From assembly GCA_963787045.1 (NCBI GenBank), contig CAWBBR010000017.1, positions 124,001 through 188,000 on the forward strand: DNA of 64,000 bases. Direction: 5' to 3'. Made by a program: the position numbers and the translations under genes. The notes beneath the pieces were generated by a model, which was not told where the DNA came from, ran no database searches, and saw only the letters and a program-made list of their open reading frames with translations. Position 1 is the stretch's first letter. Each line of letters begins with the position of its first letter. The stretch comes from DATJGR01 sp963787045 (lineage in GTDB: Bacteria; Pseudomonadota; Gammaproteobacteria; Pseudomonadales; Azotimanducaceae). Of the stretch, positions 9,277-21,011 are shown piece by piece.

Positions 9277-11980
9277 ATGACCAACGACAAACCCCTGGTT
9301 CTCGTCGACGGTTCGTCGTATCTGTTCCGCGCGTTTCACGCACTGCCGTCGCTGTCGACTATGGACGGTCATCCCACCGGCGCGGTGCGAGGCGTCATCG
9401 GAATGCTGAAGCGACTCGCCAAGGATTATGCGGGAAGTCCGATTGCCGTCGTGTTCGACGCGAAAGGTCGCTCCTTCCGCAACGAACTCTATGCGGAATA
9501 CAAGGCGAATCGTCCGTCCATGCCGGACGATCTGCGCGTTCAGATCGCGCCGATCCACGACATCATTCGCGCGATGGGATTGCCGCTGCTGATCATCGAC
9601 GGCGTCGAAGCGGACGACGTAATCGGAACGTTGGCGAATGAGGCGACGCGCACACAACGCCGCGTCGTCATCTCGACGTCCGATAAGGATCTTGCGCAGC
9701 TGGTCAGCGAACACGTGACGCTCGTCGATACGATGACCGACACGCGCCTCGATCGCGATGGCGTGATCGCGAAGTTCGGAGTGCCTCCCGGAACGGATCA
9801 TCGACTACCTCGCGCTGATGGGCGATTCGTCCGACAACATTCCCGGTGTTCCGAAGGTGGGGCCGAAGACGGCCGCCAAATGGATCGCCGAATACGGCGC
9901 ACTCGAAGAGGTAATGGCGCAAGCGGCAAATATCCAGGGAAAAATCGGCGAAAACCTGCGCGCGAGCCTCGCGATGCTGCCGATGTCGAAGCAGTTGACC
10001 ACGATCAAGTGCGACGTCGATCTCGCGGTCGGTGTCGACGCATTGATTCCCGATCCGCCCGATCTCGCAAAGCTGCGCGAGCTGTATACGCGCTACGAGT
10101 TTCGTCCGTGGCTGGACGAATTGCCGGCCGATGAAAGTGCGCCGTCTTCATCGGGCGCCGTCACCGCGATGGAGACGCGCTACGAGACGATCGTCGACTG
10201 GGCTGCGCTCGATCAATGGCTCGCGCGGATCCGCGAACGCGGCAGGCTGTCGCTCGATACCGAGACGACCAATCAGGACTACATGCAGGCCGAGCTGGTC
10301 GGCATTTCGTTCGCGATCGAAGCCGGGCACGCGGCGTACGTACCGCTCGGTCACGATTACCTCGGCGCGCCGCAACAGTTGCCGCGCGACGAAGTCATTG
10401 CGCGGCTGAAGCCGCTGCTCGAAGACGCGGCCCTGGTGAAGATCGGACAGAATCCGAAATACGACAAGAACGTGCTGAAGTCGTATGGCGTCGAACTCGA
10501 CGGCATTGCATTCGACACGATGCTCGAAAGCTACGTGCTCGACAGCGTCGGGTCGCGCCACGACATGAGCGATCTCGCCGAGCGCCATCTGGGTCTGAAG
10601 ACCATCAGCTTCGAAGACGTCGCCGGGAAAGGCACGAAGCAGGCGACGTTCAACTCGGTGCCGGTCGAACGCGCAACCGAGTATGCCGCCGAGGACGCCG
10701 ACTATTCGCTGCGATTGCACGAAGTGCTGTGGCCGAAACTCGTCGCCGAGCCGCGGTTGCGGTCGGTGTTCGAAGAGATCGAGATGCCGCTGCTCGGCGT
10801 GTTGTCGCGGATGGAGCGCACCGGCGCGAAAGTCGACGGCAAGTTGCTGACGCTGCAGAGCGACGAGCTCGCGCGGCGCATCGCGGAGCTCGCGCAAGAG
10901 GCGTACTCGATGGCCGGCGAAGCGTTCAATCTCGATTCGCCGAAACAGCTGCAATCCATCCTGCACGACAAGCTCGGATTGCCCGTGCTGCGCAAAACGC
11001 CGGGTGGACAACCGTCGACCGCGGAACCGGTGCTCGCCGAACTCGCGCTGGATTACCCGTTGCCGCGAGTGATCATGGACTACCGCAGCCTCACGAAGTT
11101 GAAGTCCACCTACACCGACAAGTTGCCGCTGCAGATCAATCCGCGCACGGGCCGCATCCACACGTCGTATCACCAGGCGGTCGCCGCCACCGGACGACTG
11201 TCGTCTGCCGATCCCAATCTGCAGAACATTCCGGTGCGTACCGCCGAAGGACGACGCATTCGACAGGCGTTCGTTGCGCCTGCGGGTCGAACGTTGGTCG
11301 CGGCGGATTATTCGCAGATCGAGCTGCGGATCATGGCGCACCTTTCCGCAGACGTTGGGCTGCGCCGCGCGTTTTCGGAAGGCATCGATGTCCATCGAGC
11401 CACCGCGTCCGAGGTGTTCGGCGTGCCGCTCGACTCGGTGACCGCCGATCAGCGTCGCAGCTCCAAAGCGATCAACTTCGGCTTGATCTACGGTATGTCC
11501 GCGTTCGGTCTTGGACGTCAGCTCGGCGTCAGTCGCACCGTCGCCAACGAGTACATCGAACGCTATTTCGCCCGCTATCCCGGCGTGCGGAACTACATGG
11601 ACGGCGTTCGCGCCGAGGCAGCGAAGCGGGGCTTCGTCGAAACCGTGTTCGGGCGGCGCCTGTACCTACCGGAGATCAACGCAAGCAACGCGATGCGCCG
11701 ACAGGCGGCCGAACGCACGGCGATCAACGCGCCTATGCAGGGAACGGCGGCCGACATCATCAAGCGCGCGATGATCGCGGTGGACAAGTGGCTGCCCGAG
11801 TCGGGGATCGCCGCGTCGATGATCATGCAGGTTCACGACGAACTGATCTTCGAAGTGGACGATGCGGACATCGACCGACTGATCGGCGGCATCGTGCAAC
11901 GCATGGAAGCGGCCGCATCGCTCGACGTGCCGTTGGTGGTCGACGTCGGTCGAGGCCCCAACTGGGACGAGGCGCACTGA
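9277..11980 (+). CDS. polA: DNA polymerase I (one frameshift)
   Basis: Family A polymerase for Okazaki-fragment maturation and repair, about 900 residues after correction. The N-terminal 5' nuclease domain has LVDGSSYLFRAFHAL and the DGVEADDVIG metal site. The 3'-5' exonuclease domain keeps its acidic residues (LSLDTETTNQDYM), so proofreading is probably active. The polymerase domain shows DYSQIELRIMAHLS, KAINFGLIYGMS and MQVHDELIFEV. The frame shifts by one base near 9793 between FGVPP and ERIIDYLALMGDSSDN; both halves are otherwise perfect. The start ATG at 9277 diverges from the DUF2782 gene. Confidence 0.95.
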
Positions 11981-11988
11981 GGGCGCGT

Positions 11989-12603
11989 TTAGGTCTGTTG
12001 CGGCGTCAACCAGGCGCTGAGCGTGTCGATCGCCTCGTCGCGTCCAACTCCGGTCAATGCCGAGAACAGCTGCAACGAAAACTGCGGCGACGCGAGGCGC
12101 TGCTTCGCCGCGCGCAGTGCCGAAGTCGCAGCGCCGTGGCGAAGTTTGTCCGCCTTGTTCAGAAGCACGTGCATCGACAACTGCGTGTGACCGATCCAGT
12201 CGATCATCATCACGTCGAACGGCTCGAACAGATGCCGTATGTCCATCACGAGGACGACCGCAACGAGGTTCTCGCGCTTCGCGAGGTACTCCTCGACGTT
12301 GTCTTCCCAGATTCGCTTCTGACTCTTGGCCACGCGCGCATAGCCGTAACCCGGAAGGTCGACGAGGCGTCCGCCCTGGTTCGTCTCGAAGAAGTTCAGC
12401 AGCTGCGTGCGTCCGGGCGTCTTGCTGGTGCGCGCGAGGCTTCGATTGCGCGTCAGCTGATTGAGTACGCTCGACTTACCGGAGTTCGAGCGACCCGCGA
12501 TCGCGACCTCCGGAACAACCGGCGGCGGACACTCGTTCAAGGTCGGCGCGCTGGTCAGAAAGTGCGCCGCGATGCGGTCGGGGCGACCACCCATTCCAGT
12601 CAC
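11989..12603 (-). CDS. engB: Ribosome biogenesis GTPase EngB (YihA/YsxC)
   Basis: Essential small GTPase acting in large-subunit assembly; 204 residues, typical length. Nucleotide motifs are G1 GRSNSGKSS (37-45), G2 within SLARTSKTPGRTQLLNFF, G3 DLPGYG (82-87), G4 NKAD (149-152), and G5 SALTGVG near the C-terminus. It converges with polA, their stops 8 bases apart, and diverges from the cytochrome c4 gene, as in Pseudomonas. The frame is intact. Confidence 0.95.
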   Translation of the reverse strand: MTGMGGRPDRIAAHFLTSAPTLNECPPPVVPEVAIAGRSNSGKSSVLNQLTRNRSLARTSKTPGRTQLLNFFETNQGGRLVDLPGYGYARVAKSQKRIWEDNVEEYLAKRENLVAVVLVMDIRHLFEPFDVMMIDWIGHTQLSMHVLLNKADKLRHGAATSALRAAKQRLASPQFSLQLFSALTGVGRDEAIDTLSAWLTPQQT

Positions 12604-12608
12604 GTTGG

Positions 12609-12616
12609 TATATAAT
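12609..12616 (+). promoter_or_regulatory. Probable -10 element upstream of cytochrome c4 gene
   Basis: TATATAAT lies about 40 bases before the cytochrome c4 start in the short divergent gap after engB. It contains a perfect TATAAT, and a TGG just upstream could act as an extended -10. No good -35 hexamer is visible at standard spacing. Confidence 0.5.
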
Positions 12617-12654
12617 CCGCGCGCCTTTAGAGAGTCGTTAAGTCTAACAAAGCT

Positions 12655-13264
12655 ATGCTCACGAAGTGGTTCCTCCTTGGTGTGTTGGTGCTCGTTCCGA
12701 CCGCAGTGATGGCGGCGGGTGATGCGGAATCAGGCAAGACGTTGGCCGCCCCGTGCGGTGCATGTCACGGGCAGAACGGTGTCGCGATGGTGCCCGGGTG
12801 CACCGAACCTCGCCGGTCAGAATGCGCGCTATCTCAAGACGCAGCTCGAGATGATCAAATCCGGAGTTCGGCCGGTGCCGTTGATGGCCGGTCAACTCGA
12901 CGCGCTGTCGTCGAAGAACCTCGAGGATCTCGCTGCCTACTTCTCGGCAATGTCGCCGACGGTCGGACAGGCGTCCGGTGATCTCGTTTCGATGGGCGAA
13001 CAGATCTATCGCGGTGGCATCGCGCAGAAGTCGGTGCCCGCTTGCACCGCGTGCCACACGCCAACCGGTTCGGGCAACGCGCCAGCGGGCTTCCCGTACA
13101 TCGGCGGGCAGCGCGCCGATTACGTGATCGTTCAACTCGTCGCATATCGCGAAGGCGTCCGGCAGACCGACGACGGATACGGCGCCGCCATGCGCCAGGT
13201 CGCAAACGGGCTGACCGACCGCGAAATCAACGCGCTCGCGAGCTACATTCAGGGCCTGCACTAA
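12655..13264 (+). CDS. Diheme cytochrome c4 (one frameshift)
   Basis: Periplasmic electron carrier, about 202 residues. A signal peptide (MLTKWFLLGVLVLVPTAVMA) precedes two cytochrome c domains with heme sites CGACH (34-38) and CTACH in the second half. Methionine ligands are probably in RPVPLMAG and GYGAAMRQV. One extra base near 12797, between VAMVPG and APNLAGQNARY, breaks the frame; both halves are clearly one protein. In Pseudomonas cytochrome c4 also sits between engB and dsbA. It could supply electrons to the oxidase encoded upstream (inference). Confidence 0.9.
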
Positions 13265-13327
13265 TCCAACCCGGCGGCGGTCAAACCGGAGTCGGATTGG
13301 GTGGGTTCTCCTTGCTGAGGAAGGTGA

Positions 13328-13987
13328 ATGAATAAGGTCATTGCGGTGCTCGTCATTGCCTTTGGATGCCTCGCATCAGTCGCACAGGCGGAGGGCTTCG
13401 AAGTGGGCGTTAACTACGACCTGCTTCCGATCCCGGTAGAACCCGCCGATCCAAGCAAGATCGAAGTCGTCGAAGTGTTCTCGTACGGGTGTCCGCACTG
13501 CTTCGAGTTCGAACCGTCGATCGAAGCGTGGGCGGCCCGACAACCGTCCGATGTGCAGTTCCGACGCATTCCCGCGGTGTTCCGTAAGGAGTGGGAGATC
13601 CTCGCGCAGGCGTTTTACGCGGCCGAGGTGCTCGGCGTGACCAACAAGGTGAACATGCCGATTTTCGAGGCGATCCACCTGAAAGGAATGAATCCGAACG
13701 ACCCGGCCGTCCTGGCGGCGGTGTTCAAGGATTCGGCGGGCGTGGACGGAGAGGAGTTTCTGAAGGTACTGAACTCGTTCGGCGTACGCAGCAAGGTATT
13801 GCAGGCGGACGCCCAAGGCCGCATGTACCGTCTTGCGGGTGTACCGACGCTGATCGTCGCCGGGAAGTATACGGTGTATGGTCAGAACTTCGTCGGCGGC
13901 AATGTTGATCGCCTGTCGGTCGTAGACTTTCTCGTGGCCAAGGAGCGGACCGCGCGCAGTCAAGTCAAAGGAGCTCATGCACAATAA
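13328..13987 (+). CDS. dsbA: Thiol:disulfide interchange protein DsbA
   Basis: Periplasmic oxidase that introduces disulfides into secreted proteins. It has 219 residues, a signal peptide ending near VAQA, and the active-site motif CPHC (Cys55-Cys58) in VFSYGCPHCFEFEP. The cis-proline loop is GVPTLIV. It follows cytochrome c4 by 63 bases and overlaps the next gene by 11 bases, giving a probable dsbA-EEP operon, the same pair found in Pseudomonas. Confidence 0.95.
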   Translation: MNKVIAVLVIAFGCLASVAQAEGFEVGVNYDLLPIPVEPADPSKIEVVEVFSYGCPHCFEFEPSIEAWAARQPSDVQFRRIPAVFRKEWEILAQAFYAAEVLGVTNKVNMPIFEAIHLKGMNPNDPAVLAAVFKDSAGVDGEEFLKVLNSFGVRSKVLQADAQGRMYRLAGVPTLIVAGKYTVYGQNFVGGNVDRLSVVDFLVAKERTARSQVKGAHAQ

Positions 13988-14963
13988 TCGAACGCCGGAA
14001 CTGCCGGCCACGCCTCAGTCGAGACGAAACACGCTTGCTAGACTGCCGGGATCCATCATCGAACGTGGTCTCGCGACGGGTATGAGAAGCGCAGGCGCAC
14101 TGTCGAATTTCCGATTCAATCGACGCTTCGAGCCGCAATGCGAAGCGGTGCAACCGCTGGTCAATCCGCGCGGCATTCCGGTGGCGGACCTCGACGGCGA
14201 CGAACTGCGTCTGCTCAGCTTCAACATTCAGGTCGGCATCAGCACCGGCCGCTACCGCCACTACCTGACCAACGGCTGGAAGCATCTGCTCCCGCACGAA
14301 GCGCGCGCCGACAATCTTCGGCTGATCGGTGACCTGGTGGCGGATTACGACGTCGTCGCGTTGCAGGAAGTCGATACCGGCAGCTTGCGCAGCGGCTTCG
14401 TCAATCAGGTCGAATACCTCGCTTACCGCGGCAACTTTCCGTACTGGTACGCGCAGCTGAACCGCGATCTCGGGCCGATCGCGCAGCACGGCAACGGTCT
14501 GCTATCGCGGTTGCAACCCAGCTCGCTCGAAGATCACAAACTGCCCGGCACGTTCGCGGGTCGCGGTGCGATCGTCATGCGGTTTCGCTTCGCCGGCGCC
14601 GAGGTGCTGGTGGTGCTGCTGCATCTGTCGCTGGGCGAACGCTCGCGACATCAGCAACTGTCGTACGTGCGCTCGCTGATCAAAGACGAGCCGAATGTCG
14701 TGGTGATGGGCGACATGAACAGTCACTTGAGCGGATTGCTGTTCGATTCGCCGCTGGCCGACACCACGCTGGTTCCGGCCGCGGACTCGAAGCCGACGTA
14801 TCCGAGCTGGCGCCCGGCGCTGACGCTCGATCACGTGCTGGTTACGCCGGGTCTCGCGATCCGCAGCTGCGACGTTCTCGACTGCAACCTCTCCGATCAT
14901 CGTCCGGTAGCAGTTCGCATTTCGGTGAACCGGCCGACCGACGCGGCGCCGACGCTCCAGTAA
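13977..14963 (+). CDS. Endonuclease/exonuclease/phosphatase family protein
   Basis: 328 residues starting at an ATG with an AAAGGAG ribosome site inside the end of dsbA. The EEP fold is recognised from LLSFNIQVGI (metal-binding Asn), VVALQEVDTGS (Glu), VVMGDMNSH (the GDxN motif), TLDHVLV and CNLSDHRPVAV (catalytic Asp-His). The N-terminal 60 residues have no clear signal. Whether it cleaves nucleic acid, phosphoinositide-like lipids or other phosphodiesters cannot be told. The gene is syntenic with one next to dsbA in Pseudomonas. Confidence 0.85.
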   Translation: MHNNRTPELPATPQSRRNTLARLPGSIIERGLATGMRSAGALSNFRFNRRFEPQCEAVQPLVNPRGIPVADLDGDELRLLSFNIQVGISTGRYRHYLTNGWKHLLPHEARADNLRLIGDLVADYDVVALQEVDTGSLRSGFVNQVEYLAYRGNFPYWYAQLNRDLGPIAQHGNGLLSRLQPSSLEDHKLPGTFAGRGAIVMRFRFAGAEVLVVLLHLSLGERSRHQQLSYVRSLIKDEPNVVVMGDMNSHLSGLLFDSPLADTTLVPAADSKPTYPSWRPALTLDHVLVTPGLAIRSCDVLDCNLSDHRPVAVRISVNRPTDAAPTLQ

Positions 14964-14971
14964 TCGACATC

Positions 14972-14992
14972 GGCGGGAGTGCCGCTCCCGCC
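14972..14992. terminator. Hairpin between convergent genes
   Basis: GGCGGGAG and CTCCCGCC form a perfect 8-bp GC-rich stem with a 5-base loop, just after the EEP stop and before the stop of the convergent dehydrogenase. No run of T follows on either strand, so if it terminates transcription it is an atypical, possibly bidirectional, element. Confidence 0.5.
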
Positions 14993-15012
14993 TCACGCCG
15001 ACGCCTATTGCC

Positions 15013-17262
<2,250 letters not shown>

Positions 17263-17336
17263 GATTTCTCCCCCGCCGGACGATTTGTAGTTTTGGACGA
17301 TCGGCGAGCGAGTGTATCAAAAGTCGCGCGAGGCGC

Positions 17337-17886
17337 TCAGGCGAGGTTCGACTTCGACGGATCCTGTTCGGCGACCGGCTCCGACAGTTGCGTCTCCGAA
17401 GTGTCTTTGTGCATTTCGGAATCGGCGGTGGAGGTTGCCTGACTCGTAGTCGAACCCAGACCGATGCCACCAGGCAGCAGCGATCGCAGGAAGTTGATGT
17501 TCTGATCGGCGAGGCGCTGCATCAGCTTCAGATGGATTGGCGTTCAACACTTCGCGCATGCGCCGCTGGTACAGCTCCTGTTGTTCGAGGAACGTCATGA
17601 TGCTCTGCTCGAGGTAGCGGCTGAGCACGCTCTGCATGCTGTCGCCGTAGAAGCGCACCACCTGTTCGAGCACCCGGTTCGTCAACAGCGGTTCGTGTCC
17701 CTCGGCTTCCTGCTCGGCAATGATCTGCAGCAATACCGATCGGGTGAGGTCTTTCCCGGTCTTCGAGTCGAGCACTTTCACCGGATCCTTGCCGAGGATC
17801 ATCTTGCGGACGTCGTCGAGGGTGACGTATTGGCTCTGCTCGGTGTCGTAGAGCCGCCGATTGGGATATTTCTTCAGAATCCGCAC
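17337..17886 (-). CDS. phaR: Polyhydroxyalkanoate synthesis regulator PhaR (one frameshift)
   Basis: DNA- and PHA-granule-binding repressor of phasin genes. The N-terminal PHB/PHA accumulation regulator domain is clear: RILKKYPNRRLYDTEQSQYVTLDDVRKMI (about 2-30), followed by the central domain with SVLLQIIAEQEAEG and LEQSIMTFLEQQELYQRRM. One extra base near 17535 breaks the frame between NANP and LKLMQRLADQN; the repaired protein has about 182 residues. No PHA synthase is in the window. It is divergent from the DUF6489-type gene. Confidence 0.88.
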
Positions 17887-18015
17887 CGCAACATGCTCCT
17901 CTCAATTGGGATCTCGATTAAGATCTGGTCGCTCGGCGCCCGCTACACAGATCAACCGCAGGCTCTACCGCGATGGTATACGGTTTGACGCAGTGCGGAA
18001 ACGCGTTGCCGGTAC

Positions 18016-18037
18016 TGCAGCATGAGCACTTGCAGCA
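18016..18037. repeat. Short direct repeat in the phaR divergent region
   Basis: TGCAGCA occurs at 18016-18022 and 18031-18037, one and a half helical turns apart, just before the ribosome site of the DUF6489-type gene. PhaR proteins bind TGC/GCA-rich repeats, so this is a possible PhaR site, but the match to any published consensus is loose. Confidence 0.3.
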
Positions 18038-18053
18038 ATCAAGGAGACGCGTC

Positions 18054-18335
18054 GTGAAAGTATCGGTTGACCTCGATCTGACCCCGGAAGAACTGCGCCG
18101 CTTGTTCGGTCTGCCGGACCTCACGCCGATTCAGGCGCTGGTGGTCGAACGGATCACGCGTCAGGTGGAAAAAGGCATGGATAGCAATCTGTTGGCCGGC
18201 ATCACGCGGTCGATCATCACCGGCGGTGTGCAGTCGTGGGAGGCGTATCAGAAACTGCTGTCCGGCATCCTGAGCGCATCAAAACCGGCTGAAGCGAAGA
18301 AGGACGCGCCCGGCGCGGCCGATCACACCGACTGA
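18054..18335 (+). CDS. Small DUF6489-type protein next to phaR
   Basis: 93 residues from a GTG with an AAGGAG ribosome site. It begins VKVSVDLDLTPEELRRLFGLPDLTPIQ, matching the start of DUF6489 proteins, and then has an amphipathic helical region (VVERITRQVEKGMDSNLLAGITRSI) and a charged Ala/Lys tail. No signal or membrane segment. The pairing with phaR, together with the helical, phasin-like composition, suggests a granule-associated role; this is inference only. Its last 13 bases overlap the convergent esterase gene. Confidence 0.65.
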   Translation: MKVSVDLDLTPEELRRLFGLPDLTPIQALVVERITRQVEKGMDSNLLAGITRSIITGGVQSWEAYQKLLSGILSASKPAEAKKDAPGAADHTD

Positions 18336-19148
18336 GCGAACCCCGTCCTCGGGCGCCGCGCGGCATAGATGGCGTCGGGATAGATGAAGCAGCGCACGCC
18401 GCTACGCTCGAACTTGCGCCACTTGTCGGCGGGCTGCGCGAGGCGATCGCCGATCACGTAATAGATCGCCGGATTGAATCCCATACCGCAATGGCTCGCA
18501 TACACCTCGACGTTGTCGGTGTACGGCGTCTCTTCTTCGATGCAGGTCTTCCAGTTGGCGATGCCGTCGGTGCGACTGTAGATCGCCGTCGACGGTACCG
18601 GCGCCGGACGGGAGATGTCGCCCATGCTGCCGCTTGAGATCGTCGGCCTTTTCGCCGGTCGCCATCTCGAACAGCCGCATCACCGCCGGTGCGGTGCCGT
18701 TCGTATCGGTCTGCCTGAACGGCGCACCGAGCGTGATGACCTGACGGATCTGTTTCGGAATCATTTTCGCGATTTCTCGGGCAAACACGCCGCCGAGACT
18801 TTGTCCGATGAGTGAGACAGGTTGCCCGTGTTCGCGTGCGAGGTCGCCAACAGTCACGATGAGGCGTTCCATCAGGATGCCGCGCGGACCGAGGTTGCGG
18901 CCGAAGCCCCACGGAATGGCGTTGTAACCCAGGTTGTCGAGCCAACGACGCAACATGGCGGTGGACTGACTGTCGGCCATGAAGCCGGGCAACAGATAGA
19001 CCGGGTGCCCGTCGCCGCGCGGCATGCTGCGAAGGAACGGCATGCTCGGAAGCAGTGCCGACGCCTCGAGCAACGCTCGCCAACCCTCCGACAGCGCCAA
19101 CAGCGTTGACGGTGGACTTACGGTGGTCGTGTCGACTTGTACAGCCAC
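18323..19148 (-). CDS. Alpha/beta hydrolase (esterase/lipase-like, one frameshift)
   Basis: About 274 residues. GHPVYLLPGFMADSQST near the N-terminus contains the oxyanion-hole region and LIGQSLGGVFARE is the GxSxG nucleophile elbow. TYTDNVEVYASHCGMGFNP near the C-terminus probably carries the catalytic His. The frame breaks near 18621 between KADDLKR and SMGDISRP by one extra base. No clear secretion signal; the start is uncertain: the GTG at 19148 is the last plausible one before a cysteine-rich, unlikely extension. Confidence 0.75.
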
Positions 19149-19352
19149 GGTGGGCTCCGAAACAGTTCTGTCACAAGTAGCACAAAGCGATCCGCACTGT
19201 AAATGCGCCTTTTGGCCGATGTTGTGACAGACGTCCGGCGCAAAACGGCACGCCTGACGCGAACGCAAGGGGGACTGCGTAATCGCGTGACCCTATCGAC
19301 CCGCCAGAGCGCGCATGCGAATGTGCGCACAACGAATTCGAAGAGGCGCCCG

Positions 19353-21011
19353 ATGTATCGCAGCCAATGGACGTTCCTTCTTCTGCTTTTCACGGCCGGC
19401 TGCGGCCCGGCGAAGCAAACCGCGGACCTGGTGCTGCACCACGGCGCCATCTACACGATGAACGCTGCGGCACCAAAGGCGCAGGCGATGGCGGTGATCG
19501 GCGGACGCATCGTTGCCATCGGCACGGACGAGGCGATCGCCGCTCAATACACGGCAAAGGCGGACGTCGATTTGAAGGGGCAAATGGTTTTGCCGGGCTT
19601 CCACGATTCCCACAGCCATCCGGCTTATGACGGCGTGAAGCTCGGACAGTGCGACCTCAGCGAGGTTGCAACCGTCGACGCCATCCTTGAAACGGTCGCG
19701 CCTGTGACAAAGCGAACCCCGGGACCGGATGGTTGATCGGCGCCGGGTGGAATCTGAGCCTCTTTCCCGCAGGCCAATCCGAGCAAACAACTGCTCGACG
19801 CAATCAGTTCGGAGCGCCCCATACTGCTGGGCGGCGCGGATGGCCATTCCTCGTGGGCGAACTCGAAGGCGCTCAGCCTCGCGGGCATCGAGAAGGAAAC
19901 GCCGAATCCGCCGAACGGAATCATTGAGCGGGATGCCAGCGGAGCCGCGAGCGGTACGTTGCGCGAGACTGCGCAGGAAATCGTGCGGGCCATGGTTCCG
20001 CCTCTCTCGGCTGAGTCGCGGCGCGAAGGGTTGTTGCGGGCGCTGCAGATGGCAAATGCATTCGGCATCACGTCACTGGTCGAAGCCGCGGCCGGGCCGA
20101 ACGAACTCGCCGCTTATCGATCGGTCGATGCGGACGGTCAACTGACGGCGCGGGTCGTCGCGTCGATTGAAATCACCAATGTCGACGCGGATTCGTTGAT
20201 GCGTCCTGAAGACAGAGGAACGGGTTCGCGGCTGCGCGCCGACTCGGCAAAGATCTTCATCGACGGCGTGCTCGAAGGCGAAACGGCTGCATTGCTCCAA
20301 CCGTATCTCGATCATCCGGGTTTCAGCGGCGATCTGAAGATGTCGCCCGAGGCGCTGGCGAAGCGAGTGACCGAACTCGACAAACGCGGCATTCAGGTGC
20401 ATATGCACGCGATCGGCGATCGCGCCGTTCGGAGTGGACTCGATGCATTCGCTGCGGCACGAGAGGCAAACGGTCCTTCGGACAATCGGCATCACATCGC
20501 GCACCTGCAGCTCATCGATCCGCTCGATCGACCGCGCTTTGCACAACTCGGCGTCATCGCGAACTTTCAGGCGCTGTGGGCATTTCCCGATCGGTACATC
20601 ACCGACGTGAATCTGCCGCAGGTCGGTCAGGCGCGCATCGATCAGATGTATCCGATCGGCTCGACGTTGAAAGCGGGCGCGCGAATCGTCGGCGGCAGCG
20701 ACTGGTCCGTGTCGTCGATGAATCCGCTGCTCGCGATCGAAACCGCAGTGACTCGAAGCGACCCTACCGGCCAGATCGCCGGCGTATTGAACGAGAGTGA
20801 GCGCGTCTCACTCGGTGAAATGCTGGCCGCGTACACGATCAACGGCGCGTACCTGATGCACCAGGAAAAGGAGACCGGTTCTCTAGAGGCCGGCAAAGCA
20901 GCCGACTTCGTCGTACTTGCTCGGGATCTGTTCGAGATTCCGCCGCAGGAGATCGGCGAGGTCGCGGTCACGCGCACCGTTCTCGAAGGCGTGACGGTCT
21001 TTCCGCGCTGA
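19353..21011 (+). CDS. YtcJ-like amidohydrolase, putative lipoprotein (frameshifted)
   Basis: Amidohydrolase-3 family metal-dependent hydrolase, about 550 residues. The leader MYRSQWTFLLLLFTAGC suggests a signal-peptidase-II lipoprotein (-3 residue atypical). Then ADLVLHHGAIYTMN and VLPGFHDSHSHPAYDG give the HxH metal motif; later IQVHMHAIGDRAV, NRHHIAHLQLID and GGSDWSVSSMNP supply the remaining metal ligands. Two frame changes occur near 19700 and 19775; after the second the frame is open to the stop. Substrate unknown; relatives hydrolyse amides and formamides. Its stop abuts the stop of the convergent flavoenzyme gene. Confidence 0.8.

Noticed and set aside
10148..11395. 415-codon open frame opposite polA
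   Set aside because: Arginine- and alanine-rich shadow frame in GC-rich DNA; polA motifs occupy the same span.
14972..14992. A strong intrinsic terminator
   Set aside because: The stem is good but there is no T-tract, so it is listed only as a hairpin of moderate confidence.
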